This document shows, piece by piece, positions 23,346 through 33,345 of a stretch of DNA of 64,000 bases. Source of the stretch: Arion vulgaris. Its lineage: Eukaryota; Mollusca; Gastropoda; Stylommatophora; Arionidae. The stretch spans positions 64,822,590 to 64,886,589 of the forward strand of contig CM036759.1 of the NCBI GenBank assembly GCA_020796225.1, written 5' to 3'. Position numbers and translations under genes: made by a program. Position 1 is the stretch's first letter. The number at the start of each line of letters is the position of its first letter. The notes under the pieces were generated by a model. That model saw nothing but the letters and a program-made list of their open reading frames with translations. It was not told the DNA's origin and ran no database searches.

Positions 23346-23399
23346 TGCTCCTCTTGCATGGCATGCCCTATGTAACGTATAACGGTACGAGAAGAATAT

Positions 23400-23800
23400 A
23401 TTGTCTTTCCTCCAGGTGGGTGATGTAATTGGTTGCCCACTCTTGCCGTTAAGCGTAGAGGGGGGAGCTTTAATTTGCGTTCCAGGGCCAGATGAGTCAC
23501 CCTTGTTATGTTATATCCATGTTTATTTAGTGAGGTCTTCATATTGTCTATTCATCTTTTTCTTGTTCTTTCCTTTGTCTTATTATCTGATCTCTTTTTA
23601 TTGTATGCTGTTATTGGTAGTTGGTTGTATTCCATTCTCATTAAATGTCCAAATCACTGCATTTGTTGTCTTTCGATGTATTTGGTGCAAGAAGTTATGC
23701 CCACTCTGCTTCTGATGTCCTCATTTCATATTCTATCTTTCCTGGTGACCTCCACCACTTTCCTCAAACATTTCAGTTCACATGTGAAATATATATATAT
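23400..23800 (-). mobile_element. LINE G, 3'-end fragment
   Basis: Homologous to 33350-33700 over about 350 bp: TTGCCGTTAAGCGTAG, ATCTCTTTTTATTGTATG and TTGTTGTCTTTCGATGTAT. The minus strand encodes the region after the reverse transcriptase domain. Open frames on the plus strand here are antisense artefacts. Confidence 0.82.
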
Positions 23801-24179
23801 CTCTTTATGATATCACTTTCCTTGGTCGTCTTGTTCCAATCCCTCTACCTGAACATCTGGTTTGAGTTTGTCCCGAGCAGATTACAAACATGCATTGTCA
23901 CTTTCAAATGTTTTCTCGTGTGGTTTTTCTTTCTAGAAATTTCTTCTGCAGACTCGACATGTATCAAAGGATAACTGACAGGTCACCCTACAGGTTTCGA
24001 AAATCAAAGACTTGCACACGTTCCTGGTCAAATTGAATGCATTATTTGATCTGATGGTGCGATGTAGTTTGAGAACTTTGTGATGTAAGAATTTCTGCTT
24101 TTGTGTGTTTTATTTTTCTTTGAAGATTATACGGTTTTTTTATGTTTACTCTTTTGGGGATGGGGATGTGGGGCGGGGT

Positions 24180-24560
24180 AGATGAATATGGAGGGATAGA
24201 GGGAAAGGTAAATATATAGAGGTGGGTAGATATATATATATATATACAGAGAGGGATGGATAGATAGATAGAGGTAGATAGATAGAAAGAGGTAGGTAGA
24301 ATGGATACAGTGAGAAAAAGTGATAGATAATTTGAGAGAGAGGTAGATAGATAGAACAGGTATATGGCAGAAGGAAAGGGAGATAGATAGATCTATAGAG
24401 GTAGATAGATATGGAGAGAGAGAAAGCAAGGTATATAGAAAGAGAGATATGGATAGGTATGGAGAGAGATAGATAGATAGAGAAGTAGATAGTGAGGAAG
24501 AGAGGGAGATAGACAGGTAAAGATAGTGATGGAGATACATATGGAGAGAGAGAGAGAGTC
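24180..24560. repeat. Imperfect GATA/GAGA-rich simple sequence
   Basis: Purine-rich mixture of AGATAGATAG, AGAGAGAGA and GGTAGATA. The ~190-codon minus-strand frames are low-complexity Ser/Leu/Tyr translations of this simple sequence. Confidence 0.85.
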
Positions 24561-24639
24561 GAAGATTTAAAAATATATATGTTGAGAAAAGACACAAAGA
24601 TGTGATAGAAGAAGCTTTGCAGCCTAGCTTGGTATCGCC

Positions 24640-25610
24640 GATGGGATCTTTCTCTTTCATTTTCTCCTCCTTCATCCTCTTTCTCTCTCTCTTTCTCTTT
24701 GGCTTTATCTTTCAATCTCTCCTTCCCTTTCTCTTTCATCCTCTTTCTCTCTCTCTCTCTATTTGGCTTTCTCTTTCAATCTCTCCTTCCCTTTCCCTTT
24801 CATCCTCTTTCTCTCTCTCTCTCTCTCTTTGACTTTCTCTTTCAATCTCTCCTTCCCTTTCCCTTTCATTCTCGTTCTCTCTCCTCTCTTTTGCCTTTCT
24901 CTTTCATTCTCCTCTCCTTTCCCTTTCATCCTCTTTTCTCTCTCTCTTTGACTTTCTCTTTCAATCTCTCCTCCTTTTCCCTTTCCCTCTTCATTCTTTC
25001 TCTCTCTCTCTTTGCTTTCTCTTTCAATCTCTCCTTCCCTTTCTCTTTCATCCTCTTTCTCTCTCTCTCTCTCTCTTTGACTTTCTCTTTCAATCTCTCC
25101 TTCCCTTTCCCTTTCATCCTCTTCTCTCTTCTCTGACTTCTTTCAATCTCTCCTTCCTTCTTTTCCTCTTCTCTCTTCTTGCTTTTTCAATCTCTCCTTC
25201 CTTTCCTTTCATCCTCTCTTTCTCTCTCTCTCTATTTGCTTTCTCTTTCAATCTCTCCTTCCCTTTCCTTTCATCCTCTTTCTCTCTCTCTCTCTCTCAT
25301 TTGCTTTCTTTTCAATCTCTCCTTCCCTTTCTCTTTCATCTCTCTTCTCTCTCTCTCTCTCTCTTTGACTTTCCTTTCAATCTCTCCTTCCTTTCCCTTT
25401 CATCCTTTCTCTCCTCTCTCTCTCTTGACTTTCTCTTCAATCTCTCCTTCCCTTTCCTTTCATCCTATTTTCTCTCTCTCTCTCTCTTTGACTTCTCTTT
25501 CAATCTCTCCTTCCCTTTCCCTCTTCTTCTCTTCTTCTCTTCATCTTCTTTGACTCTTTTCTCAATCTTCCTTCATCCTCTTTCGCCTTCATTTTCTTCT
25601 TCGATCGTTC
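24640..25610. repeat. Polypyrimidine tract with ~64-72 bp imperfect repeats
   Basis: The plus strand is almost pure C/T for close to 1 kb. A repeated module is CTTTCAATCTCTCCTTCCCT followed by a CTTTCATCCT segment and a (TC)n run. The isolated G and A residues sit mostly at TTTGACTTTC and TTTCAATCTC. The tract resumes at 26843 after an unrelated 1.2-kb segment. Confidence 0.93.
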
Positions 25611-25725
25611 TAGGCCTGTTTTACATTCTCATTGTGATATAAAACGCCAAACATCGAACGTTCGTATGTCACCAGCTTCAGCACTTTGAGCCAGTGCTTA
25701 TCCTCGTGGGTGTTCGTTTTCAGCA
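25611..25725 (-). mobile_element. SINE D tail-end fragment
   Basis: Shares CGATCGTTCT, ATTGTGATATA and CAGTGCTTATCC-type sequence with 49988-50110. That stretch is the (TC)n-proximal end of a D-type element. Only the tail-proximal part is recognisable. Confidence 0.55.
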
Positions 25726-26842
25726 CTTTTGATTTACTGGTGAGCTCCAGGTACGATCAGCTTTGCGATTTTGGCTTGGACTACGCCGACGTGAGTTACG
25801 CTGTTTATGCCCGTTCTGACTGAGAATATTTCTCGGGGCTTGTAAGCTTATCCTCGGACGGCGTCTTACCGTATAAGACACCGTGTAAAGTATCGGCCTT
25901 CGCCAATGTTCAGACCCGAACTTCCTGCTTGATCCGTACATTGTCGGCCTTGCTTTACCGTACATTTTTGAGTTTGATCCGGGAAGGAACATTCTCAGCC
26001 TTTTCTAGACGCGTATCGGTACGTGGCAATTTGCAATTAACCTCGAAAGCACTGGCATGGGGCCGAGTACAAACAATGTAGAGGGTCGTTTCAGTCGGCA
26101 CTATCAGCGTAACTGAGGATTTTGCGCTCGCCGCCATCACCCGCCCCGTTTTTCCGGGGATGTTAGTTACGACTGCAACGAACCTTGCCCGGTTGCCCCA
26201 AGGCTGGCAGTTCCGTTAGGCATCACCAACCTCAGTTCTTCCGGGGATGTTAATTTTAATCGCACAGTACCTTGCACGGTTTTCCCAGGGCGGGTAGTTT
26301 CGTTATGCACTAAACGCAACTTGTTCTTTTGCGCTCGGCAAACCTTGCCCAGTACATGTATCTGCACCAGGCTACCAATGCGGGTCAGCTGCAATCTTCT
26401 CTCGCACCAACACGAGGGTAGACTTTTATTCGTTACGGTCCTGTCTTATTTATTCTTGCCGACGGGCTGGCAATGTTTGCCCCTCCTCAGGGCTTCGAGC
26501 TTCTCCCTACGTGGGCATACGTTTGGTCACTGGATGCACCTCTCATCCATGTCTGAGACGTTTCGTTGCTGTTTCTTTGCGTTCAGGGACTTGGGCAATA
26601 TCTTGTTGGACATCGTTCAGGAGATTTGTGCATTTTCTTTGTATGTATCTTTATCGTGTATCCGCACTTGCACTGCTACCCCTACCAGTAGTTTTCTCTC
26701 CCCGATCCCTGCCCCTCTTAGCCAGACCAGAACCATAGTCTGTTTCTAGGGTCACCGCGTGGAGGTTAGGGCAGGGTCTTGGTAGCGCGCCCTCGCTAAC
26801 CCTGGCTCATGTTACCACCATGACCTCATGAGCCTTTGACCC
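25726..26842. other. Unidentified GC-richer segment inside the polypyrimidine tract
   Basis: About 1.1 kb of higher-GC DNA with a sharp composition change at both ends. It contains two diverged ~87-bp direct repeats beginning at CCGGGGATGTTA near 26154 and 26238. Minus-strand frames of 60-90 codons occur at 25720-25992, 25955-26140 and 26167-26394. They are in adjacent positions and could be remnants of one broken reading frame. I do not recognise the product. No terminal repeats or target duplication were found. Confidence 0.5.
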
Positions 26843-27034
26843 CTTTCATTCTATTTCTCTCTCTCTCTCTCTTTGACTTTCTCTTTCAATCTCTCCTTCC
26901 CTTTCCCTTTCATTCTATTTCTCTCTCTCTTCTTTCTTTCAATCTCTCCTTCCTTTCTCTTTCATCCTATTTCTCTCTCTCTCTTTGACTATCTATTTCA
27001 TTATTTCTTTCCCTTTCTCTTTCATCCCCTTTGA

Positions 27035-27058
<24 letters not shown>
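26843..27058. repeat. Polypyrimidine tract, second part
   Basis: Same CTTTCAATCTCTCCTTCCCT module and (TC)n runs as at 24640-25610, so the two stretches were probably once contiguous. Confidence 0.9.

Positions 27059-27092
<34 letters not shown>
27059..27092. repeat. (AT)n microsatellite
   Basis: Pure AT dinucleotide run of about 34 bp following a (CT)n run. Confidence 0.95.
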
Positions 27093-27094
<2 letters not shown>

Positions 27095-27289
27095 CTTTCT
27101 CTTTTACTTTCTCTTTACATTCTCTCAATTTTCCCTCTTTAATCCTCCTGCACTCTCTCTTCCACTTTCAATGTCTCGCTATAACTTTACTTTGTCTCTT
27201 TCTTTCTATCTCTTTCTCTCCCGATGTATTTGTGTTGTTGTTGTTGATAAGTGACAGAGTATGTTATCTGAAACCTAACAACAACACCC

Positions 27290-27605
27290 ACCTACTGGTT
27301 ATTGGTTATTGAACTGGCGTCACAACACTCCAGGCAGACCCATAGGTGCTGAGACTCCTCCAACAGATTTCGAGGGGTGTGCATGATGGTTCCTTTGGCT
27401 CGCAGGTTAAAGACACTCCTCTCTCTATGCCCTTAAAACATCTAGCTCTACTTGTCATTCTTCATGTAGTACCGCTTTTAGGGCGGTGTAGGACAGGTGG
27501 GACGTGAGCCTGATGAATTTAATGGCTGCATTACGCAGTTCTCGAGTGTCAGGTAGTTTCATTGCCACGAAATCGTTCGTGATTGAACAGGTCCAAGGAC
27601 GTTTT
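27290..27605 (-). mobile_element. F-related dispersed repeat (F-long)
   Basis: Part of it (ATGAATTTAATGGCTGCAT, GTAGTACCGC, GGACAGGT) matches SINE F at 10290-10385. Its other part (TGGTTATTGGTTATTGAAC, CATAGGTGCTGAGAC) matches 5705-5795. It is probably a longer subtype of F in the minus orientation. No array is present in this copy. Confidence 0.6.
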
Positions 27606-27840
27606 TCATTCGCAATCTTATGAACGTGTTATCCAACGTTCAATCGTATTGAGTCAACGTCAATTAGTCATCTCCAGTAGTCGCAAAGTCGACTTCACTC
27701 ATCACATAGGTCGCAGAATTGAAGTCACTCAAGTATGACAGGGTCGAGCTACATCACGAGCCAGTCAAGCTTACCTATCAGCTACTCCCACGATATTTCG
27801 TAACACCAGCTAGGCAAAAATAGTACCACTGTACTCAAGG
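27606..27840. other. Unique stretch
   Basis: No array or family was recognised. Confidence 0.4.
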
Positions 27841-27844
27841 TATG

Positions 27845-27994
27845 TAAAGTCCTGATTGGACTAGAGCTCCGTGATAAGCATTGAATCGATGCTGGCATAA
27901 CGACATCCTACAATCGCTCTTAAGCTCAGATCACATACAAATCACAAAGAGTGGTTAACAAGTTGTCGATATGGAGCGTTCGAAGAAGAAGAAG
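27845..27994 (+). mobile_element. SINE C, 3' part
   Basis: Contains CAATCGCTCTTAAGCTCAGA, CACAAAGAGTGGTTAAC and GGAGCGTTCGAAGAAGAAG with the (GAA)n tail at 27984-27994. The head region is only vaguely preserved. It abuts the RNase H fragment. Confidence 0.75.
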
Positions 27995-27995
27995 A

Positions 27996-28175
27996 TGCAA
28001 GCATGTCCGCTTTGTGATTGCCGCGAGCACCCGCATGACCAGGACAGTAGATCCACGTGAGTCTCTGGAAGCTCACGGACGCGTAAAGAACATCAATAAT
28101 AGAAAGTACTGTGTATAGACGGCCTGTACAATGTATCCACTGAAATAGAGTTGATCTCTTCGGGACATTCATAAT
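27996..28175 (-). mobile_element. LINE RNase H fragment
   Basis: The minus strand encodes LTWIYCPGHAGARGNHKADM, the C-terminal RNase H signature (GHAGxxGNxxAD). It includes the conserved His and Asp positions. Upstream and downstream LINE sequence is missing, and the SINE C tail lies against one side. Confidence 0.8.
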
Positions 28176-28292
28176 TCATAAGTCATTGAACTACGCCGCA
28201 ACGATCTGAGAAGGGTTCTGGGAGTAAGCATTATATGGATCAATTATTTATGATGGATATAAATATATATAAATCAATCAATCAAGTGCCAT

Positions 28293-30204
28293 AAAACGAA
28301 AGGAGAAAAAAAATCTCATCAATAGCATTAGATCAGAACGTCAAAAGATAAGGCAAGAAAAGAATATACAGAACTAAACAAAATGGTAAAAGAAGTGCTA
28401 GAACAGACAAGAGAAAATTTATGGAAAAGACAGCAGAAATAGCAGAAAAGGCTGCTAAAGTACATGATCTGCACACACTGTACAGGATTACCAAACAATT
28501 ATGCGGGGTAAAAGACACAACCATAACATGCCAGTCAGAAACAGTCTAGGACAACTGTTGACAACAGAGCAGGAGCAGGATATGAGATGGACATCCCACT
28601 TTGAAGATGTGCTAAACAGACCTGATCCTGAACATCCACCGGATATTCCACTGGCCGCACAGGATATTGATATCAACCTCAAATTGCCAGAAAAGCAAGA
28701 AATAGTAAAAGCTATTGGATCCTTGAGAAACAACAAAGCACCGGGAAATGATGAAATGACAGCAGAGTTTTTCAAGATCGATCCCATCTTGGCTGCAAAC
28801 ATATTAGAGCCATTGTTTGCAGATATCTGGGAGAAAGAAGAATTGTCTAAGGATTGGACTAGGGGTACTGTAGTGAAAATCCCCAAGAAAGGAGACCTAA
28901 CAGATTGCAATAACTGGAGAGGAATCACGTTGCTTTCAATCCCAAGTAAGATATTCTGCAAAATTATCATAATGCGAATACAAGAAGCAATAGATAAGTG
29001 TCTACGAATGGAGCAAGCAGGATTTAGGAAAGGAAGAGGAACAAATGAACATATATTTACCCTGCGTAACATTTTAGAACAATGTAGCGAGTGGCAAATG
29101 ACTATATACATCAACTTCATAGATTTTGAAAAGGCATTCGACAGCGTCCACAGAGACAGCCTATGGAAGATACTAAGACAATACGACGTACCGCAGAAGC
29201 TTGTCAACATCATAGCCCTCTTCTATAAAGATTTCTCCTGCAACCTAAAGAATTCCAACAAAACATTTCCAGTAAAATCTGGTGTAAGACAGGGATGCAT
29301 AATGTCCTCTCTTTTGTTTAGTATTACAATTGACTGGGTGCTAAAAATGCCATAAATCAACAAGCACCAAGAGGAATAAGATGGACCCTTTCGATATGCT
29401 TGAGGATCTGGACTTTGCAGATGATATAGCCCTGGTGTCACACAAATATGAACATATACAAGAGAAAAGTACAATACTTCACAGCACGGCAAAGACAGTA
29501 GGCCTAAAAACAAACACAGGAAAAACAAAAATTATGACAAACAGTGAAATCCAACAACCAGTAATGTTAGAAAATGAAACACTGGAAAGGGTTGAGCAGT
29601 TTACATATCTTGGTAGCGTACTGACACTAAATGGTGGCACAGAGGAAGATATAAAATCACGTCTAAGTAAGGCCAGAACCGCTTTTGCCAGAATGAAACC
29701 AGTATGGAAGTCCAAAATCTACAATAGGACCACAAAGCTTAAACTCTATAAAAGCATTGTTTTGCCAGTTTTGCTCTACGGATCGGAATGTTGGAGGATG
29801 ACCAAAGGAGATACTAGCAGGCTGTCAGTTTTCCACCACTCTGTCTTCGCAGAATCTTGGGAATCTTTTGGCCAGTAAAAATATCCAATAACCAACTACT
29901 CCAAGATACAAGACAAGAGGCAATGAATGACATACTCAAAAGAGAAGATGGAAATGGCTCGGACATGTTATGAGAATGAGACAAGAAATGCCTGCAAGGG
30001 TAGCCCTCACTTGGACACCAGAAGGAAAGAGAAAGAAAGGCAGACCACGGACAACATGGAGGCGCATGATGGAAGAGGAACTGGACACCGCATCTCTGAC
30101 GTGGGGCTCTGCGCTGAAGGTTGCACGGGACAGGAGAGCATGGAAAGTCCTTTCTGAAGCCCCATGTGTCACTAGGCGTGACGGGATTAAGGTAAGAAGT
30201 AAGT
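28293..30204 (+). mobile_element. LINE (endonuclease-RT type), 5'-truncated, ~1.9 kb, with target duplication
   Basis: Flanked by AATCAAGTGCCAT at 28280-28292 and 30205-30217. The longest frame (28501-29355) covers reverse transcriptase blocks in order: NNKAPGNDEMTAEFF, GDLTDCNNWRGITLLSIPSK, QAGFRKGRGTNEHI, FIDFEKAFDSVHRDSL with the first catalytic Asp (about 29122-29142), and KSGVRQGCIMSSLLF. After a stop at 29353 and two one-base losses near 29347 and 29389, the frame at 29381-29878 carries FADD (29413-29424), GLKTNTGKTKIM and QFTYLGSVLTLNGG. A further frameshift near 29850 separates the tail (WKWLGHVMRM, KRKKGRPRTTW, LTWGSALKVARDRRAW). It ends in TAAG-type repeats. The apurinic endonuclease half is absent. 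The style resembles the Nimb/I-like LINEs of invertebrates. The clade is not certain. It is inactive, and inserted into the 3' tail of LINE E. Confidence 0.93.
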
Positions 30205-30217
30205 AATCAAGTGCCAT

Positions 30218-30545
30218 GCCTGCCGGCGTAGGCGATCATATCTCTCCACAACTCTCTTTGCTTGGTGCATGTAATCAATTCTGACGTCGATATTTTGTCG
30301 AACCATGATGTCAGGCCATCCAACATCTTCTCCTCTGTCTTCCACGATCTCTCCTTCCCTGAATTTTACCTGTAGTCACCAAATGTTCTAAACCTTCTCT
30401 TCGCATTATATGCCCGAAGAACCTTGATTGTCGGATTCATATTCTTTTGATAAAGTTTCTTTGTGTGCAGGCCTGATTTAAAACCTCCACGTTTGTTTTC
30501 TTTGCTGTCCATGGAATTCTCAATATTCTTCTGTAAAACCACATA
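30218..30545 (-). mobile_element. LINE E, uninterrupted 3' end
   Basis: The minus strand encodes MWFYRRILRIPWTAKKTNVE, then FFGHIMRREGLEHLVTTGKI, then GRRDRGRQR, and ends with a LWRDMI-like run and AGRHGT-like sequence before a GCAC end. Together with the (TTGA)n beyond the inserted LINE (28265-28280) this is the native 3' end of the family. It shows the unamplified form of the segment that became the 57-copy array at 7851-10130. Confidence 0.88.
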
Positions 30546-30549
30546 TATA

Positions 30550-31062
30550 AATAGAATGTTTAGTTTAGTTTAGTCGTTGTATCATCATCACTGCACATCG
30601 AATCAATTAGTCCATAAGTGCTCCGATCTCCTCCTCAGTATGTCTCTCAGCGTGTGGCAAACTAACGACACCGCTTCTAGTTTAGTTTAGTCTTTGTATC
30701 ATCATCACTGCACATCGAATCAATTAGTCCATAAGTGCTCCGATCTCCTCTCAGTATGTCTCTAGCGGTGAGGCAAACTAACGACACCGCTTCTAGTTTA
30801 GTTTAGTACTTTATCATCATACTCACATCAATCAATTAGTCCATAATGTGCCGATCTCCTCCTCAGTATGTCTCTCAGCTGTGTTGAACTAACGACACGT
30901 TCTGTTTAGTCTGTATTCTTTGTATCTTCATCACGTGACATCGAATCAATTAGTCCATGATTGTGCCGATCTCTCTCAGTATGTCCTCAGCGTGTGCACT
31001 AACGACACCGCTTCTAGTTTAGTTTAGTCTTTGTATCATCATCATTGCACAAACGAACCAAT
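30550..31062. repeat. ~117-bp tandem repeat, 4-5 degraded copies
   Basis: Units start with GTTTAGTTTAGTC and contain ATCATCATCACTGCACATCG, GTGCTCCGATCTC and AACGACACCGCTTCTA. Later copies have many single-base losses. The GTGCTCCGATCTC segment resembles the reverse complement of the SINE A 3' region, and the array runs directly into the SINE A head at 31066-31142. It may therefore be amplified from that SINE A copy. Confidence 0.85.
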
Positions 31063-31065
31063 TAT

Positions 31066-31142
31066 TCCGATGGCTCCACGAGGGAGCAAACCGCGTACTT
31101 TTGGAACGAGAGGCTAGTACCTAACCTATATGCCACAGAGAC
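31066..31142 (-). mobile_element. SINE A, head portion
   Basis: The minus strand has the tRNA-like head with a TACTAGCCTCTCGTTCC-like stretch and TTTGCTCCCTCGTGGAGCCA. The 3' half appears to be represented by the degraded 117-bp array next to it. Confidence 0.75.
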
Positions 31143-31159
31143 CCCTGAAGAGAGCAAGT

Positions 31160-31246
31160 GTGAATATAATATATTACATAACATCTACATCTATAACATA
31201 ACATCTACATCTATAACATAACATCTACATCTATTACATCTATTTA
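31160..31246. repeat. 20-bp repeat, ~4 copies
   Basis: ATAACATAACATCTACATCT repeated, with the last copy degraded. Confidence 0.9.
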
Positions 31247-31373
31247 GACGATATGTGTACACCATCACTACACAACACATTAACAATATCTGTTCACGTC
31301 ATCAGTACTTGTGTTGAACGTTTCTCACAGACATTATTTGTTTACCTCATCAGTACTTGCTCTGAACGTAACT

Positions 31374-31973
31374 TCTTCGATCACGTGTTAAACCACTCTT
31401 TGTGATCTGAGCATAAGAGCGATTGTACGTTGTGCCAGTTATGTGCCTACAAGTAGGCCAGCACATCTGATTTATGCGGCGCTTTTTATTTACTAGGGTA
31501 GCTTCCGTAGGCCTCTACTCAGAGCCAACTATAAATTTATGGGCCTGCGGACTCAGGAAAAAATTATGAGAAATCAGACCACAACTACACCAAATGACAG
31601 CATTCTAGTATTGGTGTATATAGCTGAATTCATTTTAAAATCAACACAAAATGCTAAATCAAAGTTATATTATGCAACAAGTTAAGTTTAACAATAAGGA
31701 ATAGCAACATTATGAATATTTTTCACCAATAAATAACCATAGACTCACAGAATAGAGTAAAATTACAAAAAGAGCGCGCAGTGTTCTATCAAACATATAT
31801 GAATTCCAGTACCCAGCTCTGATCTAGGTCACGACTTTCCATGTCAGTTGTCAGGCCTAGTTATTTAGAGTTAGCTCTGCCCTACCTTAGTCGTCTCTTT
31901 GGAAATGCCTTGTATATCACAGTGTTACTATTCCTTCCTCCCCTTGCGCGCCCCAGAAACACACACGGGCGAT
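31374..31973 (-). mobile_element. SINE C with 9-bp target duplication, itself interrupted by a MITE
   Basis: Flanked by AACGTAACT at 31365-31373 and 31974-31982. On the minus strand it reads from a CGCCCGTGTGTG-type head through GACGACTAAGGTAGGG, the inserted MITE, TAAATAAAAAGCGCCGC, CACATAACTGGCACAACGT and CAATCGCTCTTATGC to a CGAAGAA tail. Without the MITE it is about 240 bp. Confidence 0.9.
31520..31879. mobile_element. hAT-like MITE, copy 1 (360 bp)
   Basis: Terminal inverted repeats: CAGAGCCAACTATAAATTTA at the left, and CAGAGCTAACTCTAAATAAC as the reverse complement of the right end. It sits inside the SINE C segment that normally reads GGCCCCTACCTCAGTCG. The flanking 8-bp duplication is imperfect. 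It has no coding capacity. A second copy lies at 55264-55607. Confidence 0.85.
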
Positions 31974-32102
31974 AACGTAACTCACAGACATTGACGAATT
32001 GTTTACGTCATCAATACTTGCGCTGACCGTATCTCACAGACATTCACTAATTGATTACGTCATCAGTATTTGAGCTGGCCATATCTCACAGACATTCTAC
32101 AA

Positions 32103-32515
32103 AAGTAATGAATCAAATATAATTTCTTGTTCATCAACCTACGCTTTTTGTCTTCAACAAAAGCAACTGAAGTTTATCAGCAATTTCCAAATGTTGACAT
32201 GTCAACATTAGAAACATCAACAAAATAATGAGTGTTGTAACGAAATATATCTCTATCTGATAGTTTATAAATGAATAAAATAAATATTTGAGAAATGATT
32301 TTGTCACCTACTGGGAACATTTTAATAAACGATTCAACGGACCTGGTTTCCTGTTCAAACTGAGACAACGAGGAGTTGATTAAGGTTCCACCGGGGCCAG
32401 ACATAATTAATTAATCATTGTTTTTGTTGATTGATTTTGATGATAAAAATCTCTCGTGACAAGGTTTCGAGATAACAAGAAGATAAGGGTTTGAATCTAT
32501 CGTGAGCCCGCGTGC
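32103..32515. other. Unique AT-rich stretch
   Basis: No family or array recognised. Confidence 0.4.
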
Positions 32516-32517
32516 CC

Positions 32518-32735
32518 AGCGTGTTCGTAGCGCGATGGACTGTGGGTGACTAGCCCTCTGTGTGTACGGGTTCAATTCCGTGGGCAGGCAGAAAAAGCCA
32601 CAGATTCCCCAGATTCACGGTGTTCGTGGCACCGAACCGAAGGGTTACGATGTCCATGGCACCGAGCCGAAGAGCTGAAAAGCTCAAGTGCTTCTGGATC
32701 GGAAAAAAAAATCTATCGTGCAGTTTCGTCAGACG
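32518..32735 (+). mobile_element. tRNA-like SINE (single copy in window)
   Basis: The head has TAGCGCGATGGACTGTGGGTGAC and, about 35 bp on, a near-canonical B box GGGTTCAATTCC. It is followed by a body with two CCATGGCACCGA/CGTGGCACCGA repeats and an A-rich run at 32702-32710. The T stem is mismatched, so this is more likely a tRNA-derived SINE than a tRNA gene. Confidence 0.6.
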
Positions 32736-32829
32736 AAAGACTAGTTCTTTCCAATTTTATTTGTGTCTTGGTGAAATCTGAGTTAGTTTGTACATTTTTT
32801 ACATTTTCACTGCGTCAGACAGCAGAGCT

Positions 32830-32912
32830 GGTGAGGATATTTTTCCAGAGATCCTTAATCTCAGTGTAGGTGAGATCGAGTTCCTAGTCCTATCGGAGAT
32901 TTACGATATAAA
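32830..32912 (+). mobile_element. SINE A internal fragment
   Basis: ATATTTTTCCAGAGATCC, CTCAGTGTAGGTGAGATCGA and GTTCCTAGTCCTATCGGAGA are SINE A body sequence. Head and 3' half are absent. Confidence 0.85.
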
Positions 32913-33009
32913 CGCGTTGAAGTTATACTTGATATGATAACTGCTATGAATAACTTGAACTTGATATGATAACTGCTATGTATAACTTGAAGTTATACGT
33001 AGGGAGATC

Positions 33010-33345
33010 GTCAGAGCTTACCCATGACACAGGAGTTTAGAAAGAATAATAATGGAGAATATAATTGTTTTCAACAACTTACCAACAACAGAAAAGACAG
33101 AATCACCAACATCAGCATAAGAAAGAAAGTTGGCACAGAACCTTGCTTAAATTACATTGAGAAACAAAGAATGAAGTGGTTTGGCCACTTAATAGGAGTG
33201 CAACCAACTCCACAGTATACATAGTCTTCTACAATAAAACATCAGGAATGATAGACGACGGGAAGACCACGAAAAAGATGGTTAGATGGCATAGCAGAAT
33301 CATGTCAAAGAGCAAAAATAACTATCTATTGTCTATTCCCAGGCT
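33010..33345 (+). mobile_element. LINE C-terminal fragment
   Basis: Encodes KDRITNISIRKKVGTEPCLN then YIEKQRMKWFGHLIGVQ, followed out of frame by a GRPRKRWLDGIAES-like segment. Typical of the region after the RT domain. Broken by frameshifts. Confidence 0.8.

Larger units (their letters stand above)
31262..32102. repeat. ~55-60 bp imperfect tandem repeat split by a SINE
   Basis: Units read TCTCACAGACATT, then TACGTCATCAGTACTTG and a variable TGAACGT/TGACCGT block. At least two units lie before 31364 and three after 31974. SINE C at 31374-31973 interrupts the array. Confidence 0.8.

Noticed and set aside
24127..25642. Ser/Leu/Phe-rich proteins of 110-197 residues on both strands
   Set aside because: Translations of GATA-rich and polypyrimidine simple sequence.
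26154..26320. LTR or gypsy-type protease region
   Set aside because: The repeated basic/Val-rich minus-strand peptides vaguely recalled linker regions of such elements, but no DTG/DSG protease motif, primer binding site or terminal repeats were found.
28488..29213. 241-codon minus-strand frame
   Set aside because: It is the antisense of the reverse transcriptase-coding LINE. The plus strand has the RT motifs.
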